From NCBI GenBank assembly GCA_944548615.1, contig OX155950.1:33339170-33403169 (forward strand): a stretch of DNA of 64,000 bases, in the 5' to 3' direction. Under the pieces are notes generated by a model, which was given only the letters and a program-made list of their open reading frames with translations, was not told where the DNA came from and ran no database searches. Positions 21,524 through 30,609 of the stretch are shown here, in pieces. The translations under genes and the position numbers were made by a program. Each line of letters opens with the position of its first letter. The stretch's first letter is position 1. The DNA is from Micropterix aruncella (lineage: Eukaryota > Arthropoda > Insecta > Lepidoptera > Micropterigidae).

Positions 21524-21640
21524 TCAAAATACAACAGTCAGCATATTCCCTAAACCGTCCCTACCCACCTCCAACAACCAATCGGTTAGTGATTTTTTAA
21601 AAGTGGATGTATTCTCACTACTTTTAATTGCTTCGAGAAG
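21524..21640 (-). pseudogene. LINE ORF2 C-terminal remnant
   Basis: The minus-strand frame reads LLEAIKSSENTSTFKKSLTD, WLLEVGRDGLGNMLTVVF and a stop. The 'F-K-K-x-L-x-x-W-L-L' ending resembles Jockey-like ORF2 tails. It is short, and the match is to a general pattern only. Confidence 0.45.
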
Positions 21641-21651
21641 ATATATTTATT

Positions 21652-21772
21652 GATATTTATAAATATTGCTACTGATATGTTGCATGATAAGTACCTATCG
21701 CATGATAAGTACTTAGTTTTATACTTCTTTTATTTTATATCATGCAACATATCAGCAAATATTTATAAATAT
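21652..21772. repeat. AT-rich inverted repeat
   Basis: CTGATATGTTGCATGATAA at the left is mirrored by TATCATGCAACATATCAG at the right; the arms continue through ATTTATAAATAT. A short direct duplication, GCATGATAAGTAC, sits in the loop. Possible MITE. Confidence 0.65.
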
Positions 21773-21774
21773 CT

Positions 21775-22147
21775 ATAAATATCCATAAACATCAATAAAT
21801 ATCTATAAATATCTATATCTATATATTCACTATACGACCTATCTATATCTATATTTATATCTAAATATTTGATTAGTATAAGTGTAAATTATTATTTTCA
21901 AATTGAAATTATGTTTTATTACTAAATAAATTAACGTATAAAATAAATGAAAGGAGACTTATCTGGTCTGTGTAGACCAGGAGCGACTCCACGCTTTTTT
22001 TTCTGCCCTTCTTTCAGTGTTGGTTAATAATCCCTGATGTGGTATTAGAAGTCTGGCCAACCGGACTTCTTCCTGCCTCATACAGTAGTAATACAACAAA
22101 CTAAAAGTTGAGAATCTATGCTGGAAAGGAATAGGCGATTAGTGTAT
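21775..22147. other. Unassigned stretch
   Basis: AT-rich with TATCTATA-type simple repeats to about 21870. Nothing else recognised. Confidence 0.5.
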
Positions 22148-22155
22148 CTAACAAC
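22148..22155 (+). repeat. Left hAT target duplication CTAACAAC
   Basis: The same 8 bp recurs at 23114-23121. It fits the nTnnnnAn preference known for hAT elements. Confidence 0.9.
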
Positions 22156-23113
22156 CAGTGGCGGCGCTAGACCACACTTGGACGTCGGCGAAATTAGGTT
22201 CGCGAGGCCTTTTTTATTTCCCAGTCAAAAAGAAAACGTTAGATTACATGAGCCGAATTATAGTGAAACTAATGTATGAGTTAACGAGTTTTATTGCTAA
22301 TCAAATGATGTTAAAAATTACACAAATAGAAATTAAAATAGACGAACTTTTCGGCTTTTGGCCTCACTGAACTTTTTCAGAATTATGTCATACTAGCCGC
22401 TAATACTAGCCGCTATTTCAGCTTCAATTGATAGAATTGATAACGCAGATACTCTCTCTTGGGTCATCATGCTTCTCAAGTAGGTCTTAATCAATTTTAA
22501 CTTTGAGAAGCTTCTCTCAGCGGAAGCTGTACTGACGGGAACTGTGAGCATGATTCTAATTGCTATGTAAACATTTGGATATATTTCTTCCAAATTATTT
22601 TCTAAAATGTACTGAATGAGTTGTTTCGCGTCGTTGACAGAGTCAAGTGAATTCGCTTTTAAAATCTGTAGCTCTTCATATAGCTCGAAAGGCTGTATGT
22701 CACTGTTTTCGCCGTCGCCTTCCCGCAGTATTGTACCTAAATCATTACAATGCTTGAGAAGGTCCTCTTTTGATATCGATTTCAAATAACTGATATCATA
22801 AATAAAGCCAAATTGTTCAAAATATTCATTGAGCGCTTTAAATCGACATTCGGTGTCGACTATAATAGCATCATTGTGTTAAAAAAGTTTACTCTGTAAT
22901 GCATTTCAAAAGATTGTATAGGCTCATCAATATGTTCATAATCGAACATTCGTTTTTTACTGGCTGTTCTTTTTTCTTTAAATTGACACCGAATTTCGAA
23001 AGTACTTTTCTCCACAAATAAATTTTAAATAATTTGTAAAACTTTTGCGAGGTCCCCTCAGGTGCGAGGCCGTCGGCGGTCGCCGACGTCGCCGACGCCT
23101 AGCGCCGCCACTG
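22156..23113 (-). mobile_element. hAT element, internally deleted
   Basis: This 958-bp element has 15-bp perfect terminal inverted repeats, CAGTGGCGGCGCTAG and CTAGCGCCGCCACTG, and a perfect 8-bp target duplication, both hallmarks of the hAT superfamily. The subterminal parts repeat GACGTCGGCGA-like motifs. It carries only the C-terminal third of a transposase on the minus strand (22393-22995), so it cannot move on its own but could be mobilised in trans. Confidence 0.92.
22393..22995 (-). pseudogene. hAT transposase C-terminal remnant (ZMYM1-like)
   Basis: hAT transposases cut and paste DNA carrying matching inverted repeats; their C-terminal dimerisation domain is needed for assembly. The frame 22785-22393 reads from MKSISKEDLLKHCNDLGTIL to the hAT C-terminal hallmark SAERSFSKLKLIKTYLRSMM. 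Upstream, in a broken frame, come KKRMFDYEHIDEPIQ, MHYRVNFFNT and, after a stop and frameshift near 22865-22880, TECRFKALNEYF. This order matches the hAT type related to zinc-finger MYM-type protein 1. The RNase H-like catalytic part and the N-terminal zinc finger are missing. It lies wholly within the terminal repeats of the element. Confidence 0.88.
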
Positions 23114-23121
23114 CTAACAAC

Positions 23122-23479
23122 TAATGATTATTGAAAAATGTTGGTTCTATATTTCGGTTTAAACCGTTGTCAAGATAGATGTGTTTCTGAATATACATAT
23201 ATGTTTATATCTATGTAAAGTATTATACATGTATAAAGTATTATACATGTCAAGTTCAAATCGCGCGGGTATTTAAATATGCTTCGCACATCGAAAACAT
23301 AATCACTTAAGTCAATGATTTGCATTACCTATCTACTGCTCGGAATAATTCTTAATCTTTTCTAAGTATTTTTTTCCCGAAAGGGAGGTGCAAGTGCACT
23401 TCCTTGCACCCCGCTGTCGGCGCTCATGGTTTGGAGGGTAGGTACTGTAAAAAACGAGACAAATCACGTATTTCTGTTC
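23122..23479. other. Unassigned stretch
   Basis: Nothing recognised. The segment AAGTATTATACATG occurs twice in a row (23217-23250). Confidence 0.5.
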
Positions 23480-23730
23480 TGTTCTGCTCATAAACTAAAA
23501 ACATCGACAGCCCACAAATTCTAAGCAGAATAGCCTTAAATGTCCCATCGCGCCGAACTCGTCACCCAAGGGTATTCAATGTACCCAGACTCCATACAAA
23601 TCAAGCAATAAATTCAACTCTGCATCGAATTATGGAAGCCTACGATGAATCGTTTCAGGAACTAGACATATTCTCAATGAGCAAAAACGAGTTTATCAGA
23701 GCGGTAATAGACCAGACCTTAAAAGCTTGA
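23480..23730 (+). pseudogene. LINE ORF2 C-terminal remnant
   Basis: The plus-strand frame reads NIDSPQILSRIALNVPSRRT, RHPRVFNVPRLHTNQAINST, then DESFQELDIFSMSKNEFIR and VIDQTLKA with a stop at 23728-23730. The pattern 'K-I-D-x-P-x-L-L-S-x-I-x-x-N-V-P-S-R-x-x-R...F' is typical of the last ~70 residues of Jockey/RTE-like ORF2 proteins. It is 5'-truncated, with no catalytic residues. It is followed by a 3' UTR and an A-rich tail. Confidence 0.65.
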
Positions 23731-24060
23731 ACAGATACATACCTATGCAGAATCACACACTCTCATATATATACACAACTCTCATATATATACATATATC
23801 ATTCGTCTAACTCCTTCTTCCTAATTACTTCGAATTTCTTATCTTTCTCATCGGCTTTCTATAATAATTTTATATTTAACATGAACTTAGTTTATTTTAT
23901 AAATAATTAATTTTTAAGTAAATGTGGAAATCTGTTTAAAATTTTTCTTTCGCAGGAAACGATTATCGGCGTAATGGTTTTCTTTTTTTCTATGTTTATG
24001 CACAAGTACGTATACTGTATGCGCTGTATGTTTCCCGAAATAAAAAAAAAATAAAAAAAA
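23480..24060 (+). mobile_element. 5'-truncated LINE with 'CGCTGTATGTTTCCCGAA' 3' end
   Basis: The copy includes the ORF2 remnant and a 3' UTR ending GCGCTGTATGTTTCCCGAAA plus an A-rich tail of AATAAA units. The same 3' end with an (AAATA)n tail occurs at 55552-55597, so both belong to one LINE family. Confidence 0.65.
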
Positions 24061-25051
24061 TGTAGGCATGGATCACAAACAAGTGAGCAAGCAACATAAT
24101 GGCGATATATAATGTCGACACGAAGAACTAAAATATAATAGGAACGGCAGAAGTTTAATAACGATTTTTCGATAAGAAATGCATTGTTTTTATTCAAAGT
24201 ACACGTTCAATCTATCCTCCTTTAACAATTAAAAAAATCTCACTATTATACATCTGTTTTCATTCGTCAAAGGAGCCAAGCCGATTAGATTAGATAGTCT
24301 TTCTCTCTCTGCTCGTTAAACTATTTTGCTATTGGACCGAGTTACAAGAAGTTAGTGTTATTGCTGCCTTCGCGGTCAGGCTAAGAGGGCGGGAAAAGGA
24401 CGCAACGCTGACCCGAGAACAAACGAAAGGGATGGAGGAGCCCTAACGTTCTCTAATAAGATCTGACCGCGTAGGAATTTAGTTACTGCCGCTCGGATGA
24501 TGACGATATAGCCAAGTTGAACACTTGTGTTATATTGTAAAATATTTTCACTCCTTAATTACTTTCCCTGCCCACCAACCGACCAGGAGGGAAAGTATTG
24601 TGAACGCGCAAAAAATATTTTCGAGATGAAAACGGAAAGAGTGCGTTGAGCCCCCCTTGAGAGAAATAAGCTCCCCTGAGACGATTAAGGCCATTTCCAG
24701 ATTGAAGAATGTCTTTGTGTCTGTGTGTATTCCAACAAGATAGCGCCAAAAACGCTTAATCCGATTGATCTGAAAATTGGTATACTGCCATCATTTGCTC
24801 ATGATAAGAGTTGAAAAAAATGTGATTGAAATCAATCTATCAGAGGGCGCACTAGCTATATATCATCCTCGAAATATTGTACTTAAAGACTTGACATTTG
24901 GTGTACAGATGGCTTGTCAGGCCGAAATCCTATTGTGAAATTTTATTTGAAACATCTCATATATGTACAAGCTGCATCAATAACATTTAAATTCCGCCAT
25001 ACATTGTAATTAAATATTACCACCAACCACCCCCAGGATAGCCTAAAAACG
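24061..25051. other. Unassigned stretch
   Basis: No gene was recognised. 24540-24960 has the look of an old repeat: GAAAGTATTGTGAACGCGC, GATCTGAAAATTGGTATAC and ATCAGAGGGCGCACTAGCTA are the kind of phrases seen in insect repeat UTRs. Family unknown. Confidence 0.4.
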
Positions 25052-25097
25052 AACCGCGTCGGCAGACGCGGTTGTGTAACAGAACCCAAACGGGTTC
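25052..25097. repeat. Two adjacent hairpins
   Basis: AACCGCGTC/GACGCGGTT with loop GGCA (25052-25073) is followed by GAACCC/GGGTTC with loop AAAC (25082-25097). The structure is seen directly; the role is unknown. Confidence 0.7.
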
Positions 25098-25099
25098 GT

Positions 25100-26172
25100 C
25101 CACCTGCTGAGAGAGGGCGCTGATCGACTTTATTTATGAAATTAATATTCAGATAAAATCAGTCCTTTGAATTTTGCCGGGAAAGTCTTGGGTTGACCCA
25201 ACCGTTTTTTTAAATCTTTTAATTATTGTTAATCCGATATACATCCATCAATCTGCGAAAAGAAGAGAAAAACAAAAACCCTAATCTATTGACAATGTGT
25301 GTCTTCAAACATTTAAGGATGTCACAGAGCTCTGTGCAATTTTTTAAAACTGCTCGCTGTCAGTGAGTCGATCCTCAGGTGCGATATATAGTAGATTGTC
25401 ACCGATCGTACAATTGCATATTAAAAAAAATCCGTTTGAAAGTTTGTCCGAGTCTAGGGTTCCGAGCGTTTAGGCGCTATTGTTGCCTTCAAGGGGGATT
25501 GTGTGACATATCAAAGTATGTTTTTTATTCCAGATGTATAGGTATGTATATAGAACATTGTAATAAAACTGTTAAAAACGCATTCTATTTTTTTTTATTT
25601 TTTTAAAAATCCACAGAAAATTAAAATTTAAGGCGTCTGTGTATTTCCTGATTAATTTTAATCGAGTTATGAGAAACTCCGCGATATTTTTGGGAATCCT
25701 TCTCGAATTGTCCGATATGATTTCGAAAACCAGCAGTTCCCGAACTATTTTACTAGCAGCTCTATCCAGCGGTTTCCAAATTGGGTTCCGCGAAAACTAG
25801 GGTTTTCGAGAGATCTCCGTACTCCTAATTTCTTCTCGACGACCTGTTAAAGCAAAAATGAATAGCAACAGATATCACGAAATCCGTGTTAGATTTTTTC
25901 CCAGACACTACACCGAGTGAAAAACTCCCAGCAGTCGCAATGATGAAACAGTACATTTAAAACCAAAACAAATTAGGAGTAATTCAGGACAGACCAGCTT
26001 GTGAGTCAACAGCGAGTTAGCAACCTCCACATCCATTAGCATTAGTCATCTTGCAAAAACCATCAGCTAAAAGAAGCCATTCTGGCATGGTAATTCTCAA
26101 GCGAAATTAAAATGTTCCTATCAGTATGTATTCAGGTCAATATGAAATCGAAGGCTTTCGCGGTTGATGACC
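25100..26172. other. Unassigned stretch
   Basis: No gene or repeat family recognised on either strand. Confidence 0.5.
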
Positions 26173-26942
26173 TTATAAATACAATAAAAACGAATTTAGT
26201 GCGTGCATTTTGCAGCACCCGACGTTTCGGCGATGTTGCACCCGCCGTTGTTTAGGGTAGACTACCCTGTCGACGTCTACCGTACCCAAAGGCGGTTGCA
26301 CTTTCTTGATAGTAATTTAATTTGGAACATTTTAGTTCCCTCTGATACAATCATTTCTTGATTCCATCTCCAAATCATCTCTCTTTGATATTCAAAATAT
26401 CTCATACTTGTTATGGTATTGAAATTAAAGCATTAGGTTTTCGTATGTAAGGTGTTGGTGTTGGAAGGTGTGCGATGTTCGCCTTAGTCCACCGCGCTCG
26501 TCGCCCCAACATTGCAAACGCTGTCGAAACTATCTCGCTAGCTCGGTGTCGGAAATTGAGGTTCGACGGTGTGACCCTCGTCCAACGAAATGCGAAATCT
26601 TTTTTTCTTCTGGGCTCTTCCGCGGGCTTTAACTATTATAACATTTTAATGTTATAAAACATCAAAATGTTTTCTATAAAGATGTTTTCTCAAGAAACGA
26701 TCCCATCAAGATGTTTTCTATAAAGAAAAACATTCCTTTTTATAGTATTTTGTTACTATTCTGCCGCATTGAATATACGGCATTCATCACAAGTGTGCTT
26801 CACAAATGACATGTACGTAATGCATTACTGATAAGGTAGACTATCGTGTCAACGTATACCGTGCCCAATGGCGGTTGCACCATCGTCGAAACGTCGAGTG
26901 CTACATACTTCACGCGTAAACTCGTTTTTATTCTATTTATAA
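26173..26942. mobile_element. FB2 copy 1, foldback element with duplicated centre
   Basis: The ends are TTATAAATACAATAAAAAC (26173) and GTTTTTATTCTATTTATAA (ending 26942). The left arm continues through GCAGCACCCGACGTTTCGGC and GATGTTGCACCCGCCGTTG; the right arm mirrors it. Unlike the compact copy at 35987, the central block occurs twice, at 26264-26305 and 26836-26880 (GTAGACTACCCTGTCGACGT and GTAGACTATCGTGTCAACGT), with about 530 bp of unrelated sequence between. A tandem duplication followed by insertion is one explanation. Confidence 0.7.
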
Positions 26943-26961
26943 TTCAGGACAAATCCTAATA

Positions 26962-27367
26962 CAGGGTGCGGCAGTGAGGACGGACGGTTTTAAAAATTGG
27001 AAATTTGCGTAGACTCTCTCCAACATCGCTCTTTCAACTTGGGCGACTTCCACGCGAATTGCGTGGAATGATTTTTTCTAATGGGGACACCTCAAGGCTA
27101 AAGTATACGATAACAAGCCCCGAACTCTGGACGAATTGAAGGACGCAATTCGCGTGGAAGTCGCCCAAGTTGAAAGAGCGATGTTGGAACGCCTCCAGCA
27201 CTGAATCAACGATTTCGGCCACCACATGCCTGATGTGATTTTCCACACTTGACTGTCTCAAATGCTATTTCCTTGCGAACCTGATTCCATCAATAAATAT
27301 GTTTTTGAGTAAAAATTAACTATTTTATGATGTTTTTAAAACCATCCGTCCTCACTGCCGCACCCTG
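26962..27367 (+). mobile_element. Mariner-like element, deleted and rearranged
   Basis: TA at 26960-26961 and 27368-27369 flanks a 406-bp element. Its ends, starting CAGGGTGCGGCAGTGAGGAC and mirrored by GTCCTCACTGCCGCACCCTG, pair over about 35 bp. Inside is a C-terminal transposase remnant (27060-27202). A second inverted pair, CCAACATCGCTCTTTCAAC (27021) against GTTGAAAGAGCGATGTTGG (27169), shows an internal inverted duplication of part of the coding sequence. Confidence 0.85.
27060..27202 (+). pseudogene. Mariner/Tc1-type transposase C-terminal remnant
   Basis: The frame reads WNDFF, a stop, WGHLKAKVYDNKPRTLDELK and DAIRVEVAQVERAMLERLQH with a stop. 'D-F-F-L-W-G-x-L-K-x-x-V-Y...T-x-x-E-L-K-x-x-I' is the familiar end of mariner/Tc1-superfamily DDE transposases, just after the last catalytic Asp, which is not preserved here. 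An L codon has become a stop. The N-terminal DNA-binding domain and the catalytic core are missing. Confidence 0.8.
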
Positions 27368-27369
27368 TA

Positions 27370-27751
27370 TAATCAAAGTATTGAATCAAACCGCAAAATC
27401 CACAATACATTTATTAGGTCAATAGAATAGAATAGTATATACACAATAACGAAATTACAAAGGTGGATTGTACAGCGCAAATGAAATAGTAACGCGGGCC
27501 TGTCGATTACAATTTATTATTTACTATCACTTATTTTCTACTTTTCGAACTACTTTTAATGCCTACTAAATTATTAACCTACGTATATGGCGTGGATAGG
27601 TGATGCATACGTAATTCAGACTTTTTACTTTAAAAAAAGGCTATTGTGACGAGTGTGTCCGACTGTTCTTCCGTCCGTCCGCTCGCACCTGGACCTTAAA
27701 ATCTGTAAGTCTTAAAAAAAATAGTAAATATATATTAAAAAAAAAAAAAAA
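27370..27751. other. Unassigned stretch, possibly minus-strand LINE tail
   Basis: CAATACATTTATTAGGTC near 27410 resembles a reversed LINE 3' end, but no coding remnant supports this. A poly(A) run lies at 27737-27751. Confidence 0.3.
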
Positions 27752-28146
27752 CTGTCGTTATAGAAAGCGAACTATCGTATTCATAAATATTTTTAAATTG
27801 TTTTTTATGAAATATTTCTGGGGTATGTATTTATCCATATAGATACATGTTTATTTCTGGAATGTACTCTATCAGATCTTTCATTTGACGCTAAACACGA
27901 TATATTGACGATAATTTATTGATATTTGGATATTTGGACATTTAGACAACTACTTACTTAATATTTGGACAGTTGCCCTATAACACTCGGGATGGCATTA
28001 TGCTGACAATACCACACTTTTCTAAATCGGTTTTAGCGTTTAGATGTTATGGTGGAATAAAGAAACGAAAAGCCCTGAAAACATAGATGAACTCTGAACA
28101 CATTACACTCCTTTCTTGTCGGACAGTCACGTAAATAGTTAACTGC
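27752..28146 (+). repeat. DR copy 1, ~400-bp dispersed repeat
   Basis: First of four copies of an unrecognised family. Conserved landmarks in order are: CGAACTATCGTATTCATAAA, TTTTATGAAATATTT, TTTCATTTGACGCTAAACAC, GATATATTGACG, ATTTGGACATTTAGACAACT, ATTTGGACAGTTG, ACACTCGGGATG and CTAAATCGGTTTTAGCGTTT. It is preceded by an A-rich run, as are the other copies. No terminal inverted repeats were found. Confidence 0.75.
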
Positions 28147-28149
28147 AAA

Positions 28150-28804
28150 TGACTGTATATTTTAAAAAGTATCCAGCTTCTAATTTTGTTTTTTTTGTTT
28201 ACGTTTCAATCTATGTCTTTAATTTATATATTTTTTAAATTTAATCTATTTCTTTTAATTTTTCGTTGCTTTGATTTGGTTGCTTTGATTTCGTTGCAAG
28301 TGATTTATGGTCGCCGTTTTCAAACGTTTAAAACAGTAAATGAGTCGTATGCACGGTGCCGAAATATTTTCTAATGTTAAGGCGAGACAGTCCTTAACAA
28401 GCAATGAGCAAATAAAATTTCTGATATTTTAATTTCAGAGTTTAGATGACTTTCGCGCTTGCTGATTTCTACTTCCCCCACCAAAGGTCGAGGGATTTGT
28501 GCCATATGCACAAATTAAATCATATTTGTACGATTATTTTAGCACGTGTAATATGTACGATCTACGAGCTACTTTCAGATGTACGATGTACGATTGTGCA
28601 AATTTAGCTACGTACCAATTTGCTTCTTTAAAAAATCCTGAAATATGTTGAAATATGTAGGCACCTTCGACTTTTTGACTGCTATACGATTTCATCGAAA
28701 CATTCATGGCAACGCCGATCTGTAACGTGCGCCGTGTGCCCGCCCGTGGGCGGTGATGCATAAAAGACAAATCACCACCGCAATATGTTCGCTACATATC
28801 ACAA
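28150..28804. other. Unassigned stretch
   Basis: No gene was recognised. GATGTACGATGTACGATTG near 28575 is a small local repeat. Confidence 0.5.
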
Positions 28805-28806
28805 TA

Positions 28807-29492
28807 CACGGTGAGTTATTAATTAGTGACATCCTGGAAGTGGGTGAATCAGCACGAGCAAATAAGCAACTTTTGATAAAAAATTGAAATTGAATTTTGA
28901 AAATTTTTAAAGTTTATTGTTTTGAAAAATAGTATAAAAAGACCTGAGCGCGTTACACCATCTAGCGGTAGGTAAATATTGCGATTATTGTTCATTCGCG
29001 ATTTTTCACCTATTGCTAGATAGCGCAGCGCGCTCAATGCTTGTCAAACTTTTTTCACTAGTCACTAGTCACTTTAAAGCATTTCATGTCCCTAAATTTC
29101 TAGTTATCCTAGGTCTCCTCCCATCCTCTCCTATCCTTCCCTTCTTGCGAATTATTCCAAATCTTAATTATATTTAAAAAATGGCATTTTTGATACTTGA
29201 TTAATTTTTGTTATGTAATAAGTTTTTCTTCTTTTTTGTTATTTTTTTATTTATCTCTTGGCACCAACATTTTCACACTTCCACGAAGATTGGCTGTAAG
29301 CGATTGTATTTTAGGCAATAAGTCCGCCTTTTGTATGTTTTTGTTTAATGTGCAATAAAGAATCTCTATCTATCTATAACTTTTTGTGAAATGTTAAAAA
29401 AAAATCTGGTGTTTCCCTTTTTTTTTTTGTTGTATATTTTTTCGTAATGATACACCCACTTTAAGGATGTCACTAATTAAAAACTCAGCCTG
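28807..29492. mobile_element. FB1 copy 3, interrupted by a CR1-type LINE tail
   Basis: TA at 28805-28806 and 29493-29494. The left end GTGAGTTATTAATTAGTGAC mirrors the right end GTCACTAATTAAAAACTCAG, and the arms continue with ATCCTGGAAGTGGGTG. The centre has CCATCTAGCGGTAGGTAAAT facing TTTCACCTATTGCTAGATAG. A LINE 3' end occupies about 29062-29377 within the right half. Confidence 0.8.
29062..29377 (+). mobile_element. CR1/L2-type LINE 3' UTR with (TATC)n tail
   Basis: GGCTGTAAGCGATTGTATTT, then AGGCAATAAGTCCGCC and GTGCAATAAAGAATCTCTAT with a (CTAT)n tail, match the 3' UTR of the CR1/L2-type copy at 32178-32774. It is a strongly 5'-truncated insertion in FB1 copy 3. Confidence 0.7.
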
Positions 29493-29494
29493 TA

Positions 29495-30077
29495 TATTTG
29501 CAAAAAACACCTGCTTTAAAGATTACACTTTGTGATCGTCTTTTCAACCTTGCTTAATTGCATATTAAGCCTAACTTATATGGTTTGCAGAATACTTATT
29601 ACATCCCCGTATCTAAAAGCCGCAAAGCTCTACTCAGTGACTAACGATCTCGTACGCGGCAAGTGCAGACTATTCGGAGAGCAGTCACCTGCTGGGATAA
29701 TTTGTCTTTCGTCTGCTGTGGCCGTTCTCGCCTTGGCCGTGGCCATTCTAGCCGTATCTGACAACTCGCGGGTAATTTACCCTCACATGCTCGTTTTCAC
29801 GAATCTCTTGCCGCGCATTTAATCACGACTTTGCACCACGGCTCTAAAGGGTATTGTATAGGGGAAGGGGGGCATAGTGGGGTAGCGGGGCATAGCGTGG
29901 CTTGCCTCATGCAGCTCGAACGAAACGCCGTGCAAAGTATAAAATAGCGACAGCCGTTTATGCTATATGAAGAAAAGTCTCATAAGCAGCGTTTTCATTA
30001 AAAAAAACACATGAAATTAAGTAAAAAATTAATGAGTTTTTCGAATCTAATTATGTTTGGTGGTGGTTAATAATTCA
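29495..30077. other. Unassigned stretch with GC-richer island
   Basis: 29600-29840 is a GC-richer, non-repeated island with a 96-codon open frame (29532-29822) holding a short hydrophobic run (VAVLALAVAILAV). No family or gene was recognised, and there is no splice or promoter support, so I do not call a gene. Confidence 0.35.
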
Positions 30078-30152
30078 TTATAAATAGGATAGAAAACGAA
30101 TTTACCGCGTGAAGTTTGTAGCACCCGACGTTTCGGTGACGTTGCAGCCGTG
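30078..30152. mobile_element. FB2 copy 2, left arm only
   Basis: TTATAAATAGGATAGAAAAC continues with GAATTTACCGCGTGAAGTTT and GTAGCACCCGACGTTTCGGT, matching the left arms at 26173 and 35987. The other arm is absent. Confidence 0.75.
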
Positions 30153-30359
30153 ATATAGCAATGATAACAAATGAACGTCCTCCGTCGACTTAGGCCACGC
30201 CAAAACCAATGAACGTTAATAACGCGCGTACCATTGAATTATTGCAGAAAAATGTCTAATAATATTGAAACTTACTTGTGAATTCAACTGATTTTACCTG
30301 TTTGTTAGAAGTTTCGATATAAATGATAGCTGTTTCCTAAAACCATTTGAAAATACAGA

Positions 30360-30606
30360 CCCATGGCCCGGTGGCATAGTGGCTTGGTCGCCTGATCTTC
30401 AATTGTAAGGTTCCGGGCTCGATCCCAGCTGGGTAACCATTTTCCGTTGGGATAAAATTAACAGAATTGCATTTCGAATGCAATAACAAGACACATGTTA
30501 CACACACACACACATATATTACGTACACACTTCATACTATGGTTCGTTGTAAGAGATTTTCGTATGATAATAAACCCACCCATTGTGAAATTTCACAACG
30601 AAGGGT
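30360..30606 (+). mobile_element. SINE copy S1, tRNA-derived, most complete copy
   Basis: The head carries a tRNA-like internal promoter: an A-box-like GTGGCATAGTGG (30371-30382) and a B-box-like GGGCTCGATCC (30415-30425). After CCAGCTGGGTAACCATTTTC comes the body, then a 3' segment GTTGTAAGAGATTTTCGTAT with ATAATAAACCCACCC, a palindromic GTGAAATTTCACAA, and an A-rich end. The 3' segment is also found in the CR1/L2-type LINE (32690-32720). Metulj-like lepidopteran SINEs have this general plan (memory, not checked). Confidence 0.8.
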
Positions 30607-30609
30607 AAG

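Larger units (their letters stand above)
20881..21640 (-). mobile_element. Truncated LINE, split by a TTAA element
   Basis: On the minus strand this reads from an ORF2 C-terminal remnant (21524-21640) through a 3' UTR to an end near 20881 with the core GGCCTAGGCCTAGTTAGGCG. The TTAA element at 20969-21203 sits within the 3' UTR. Confidence 0.5.

Noticed and set aside
29532..29822. 96-codon frame with a hydrophobic run, possible membrane protein
   Set aside because: No signal peptide order, homologue or splice support was recognised; the hydrophobic run is short.
30360..30606. True tRNA gene
   Set aside because: A/B-box-like motifs exist but there is no acceptor stem or anticodon arm, and the sequence continues as a repeated SINE.
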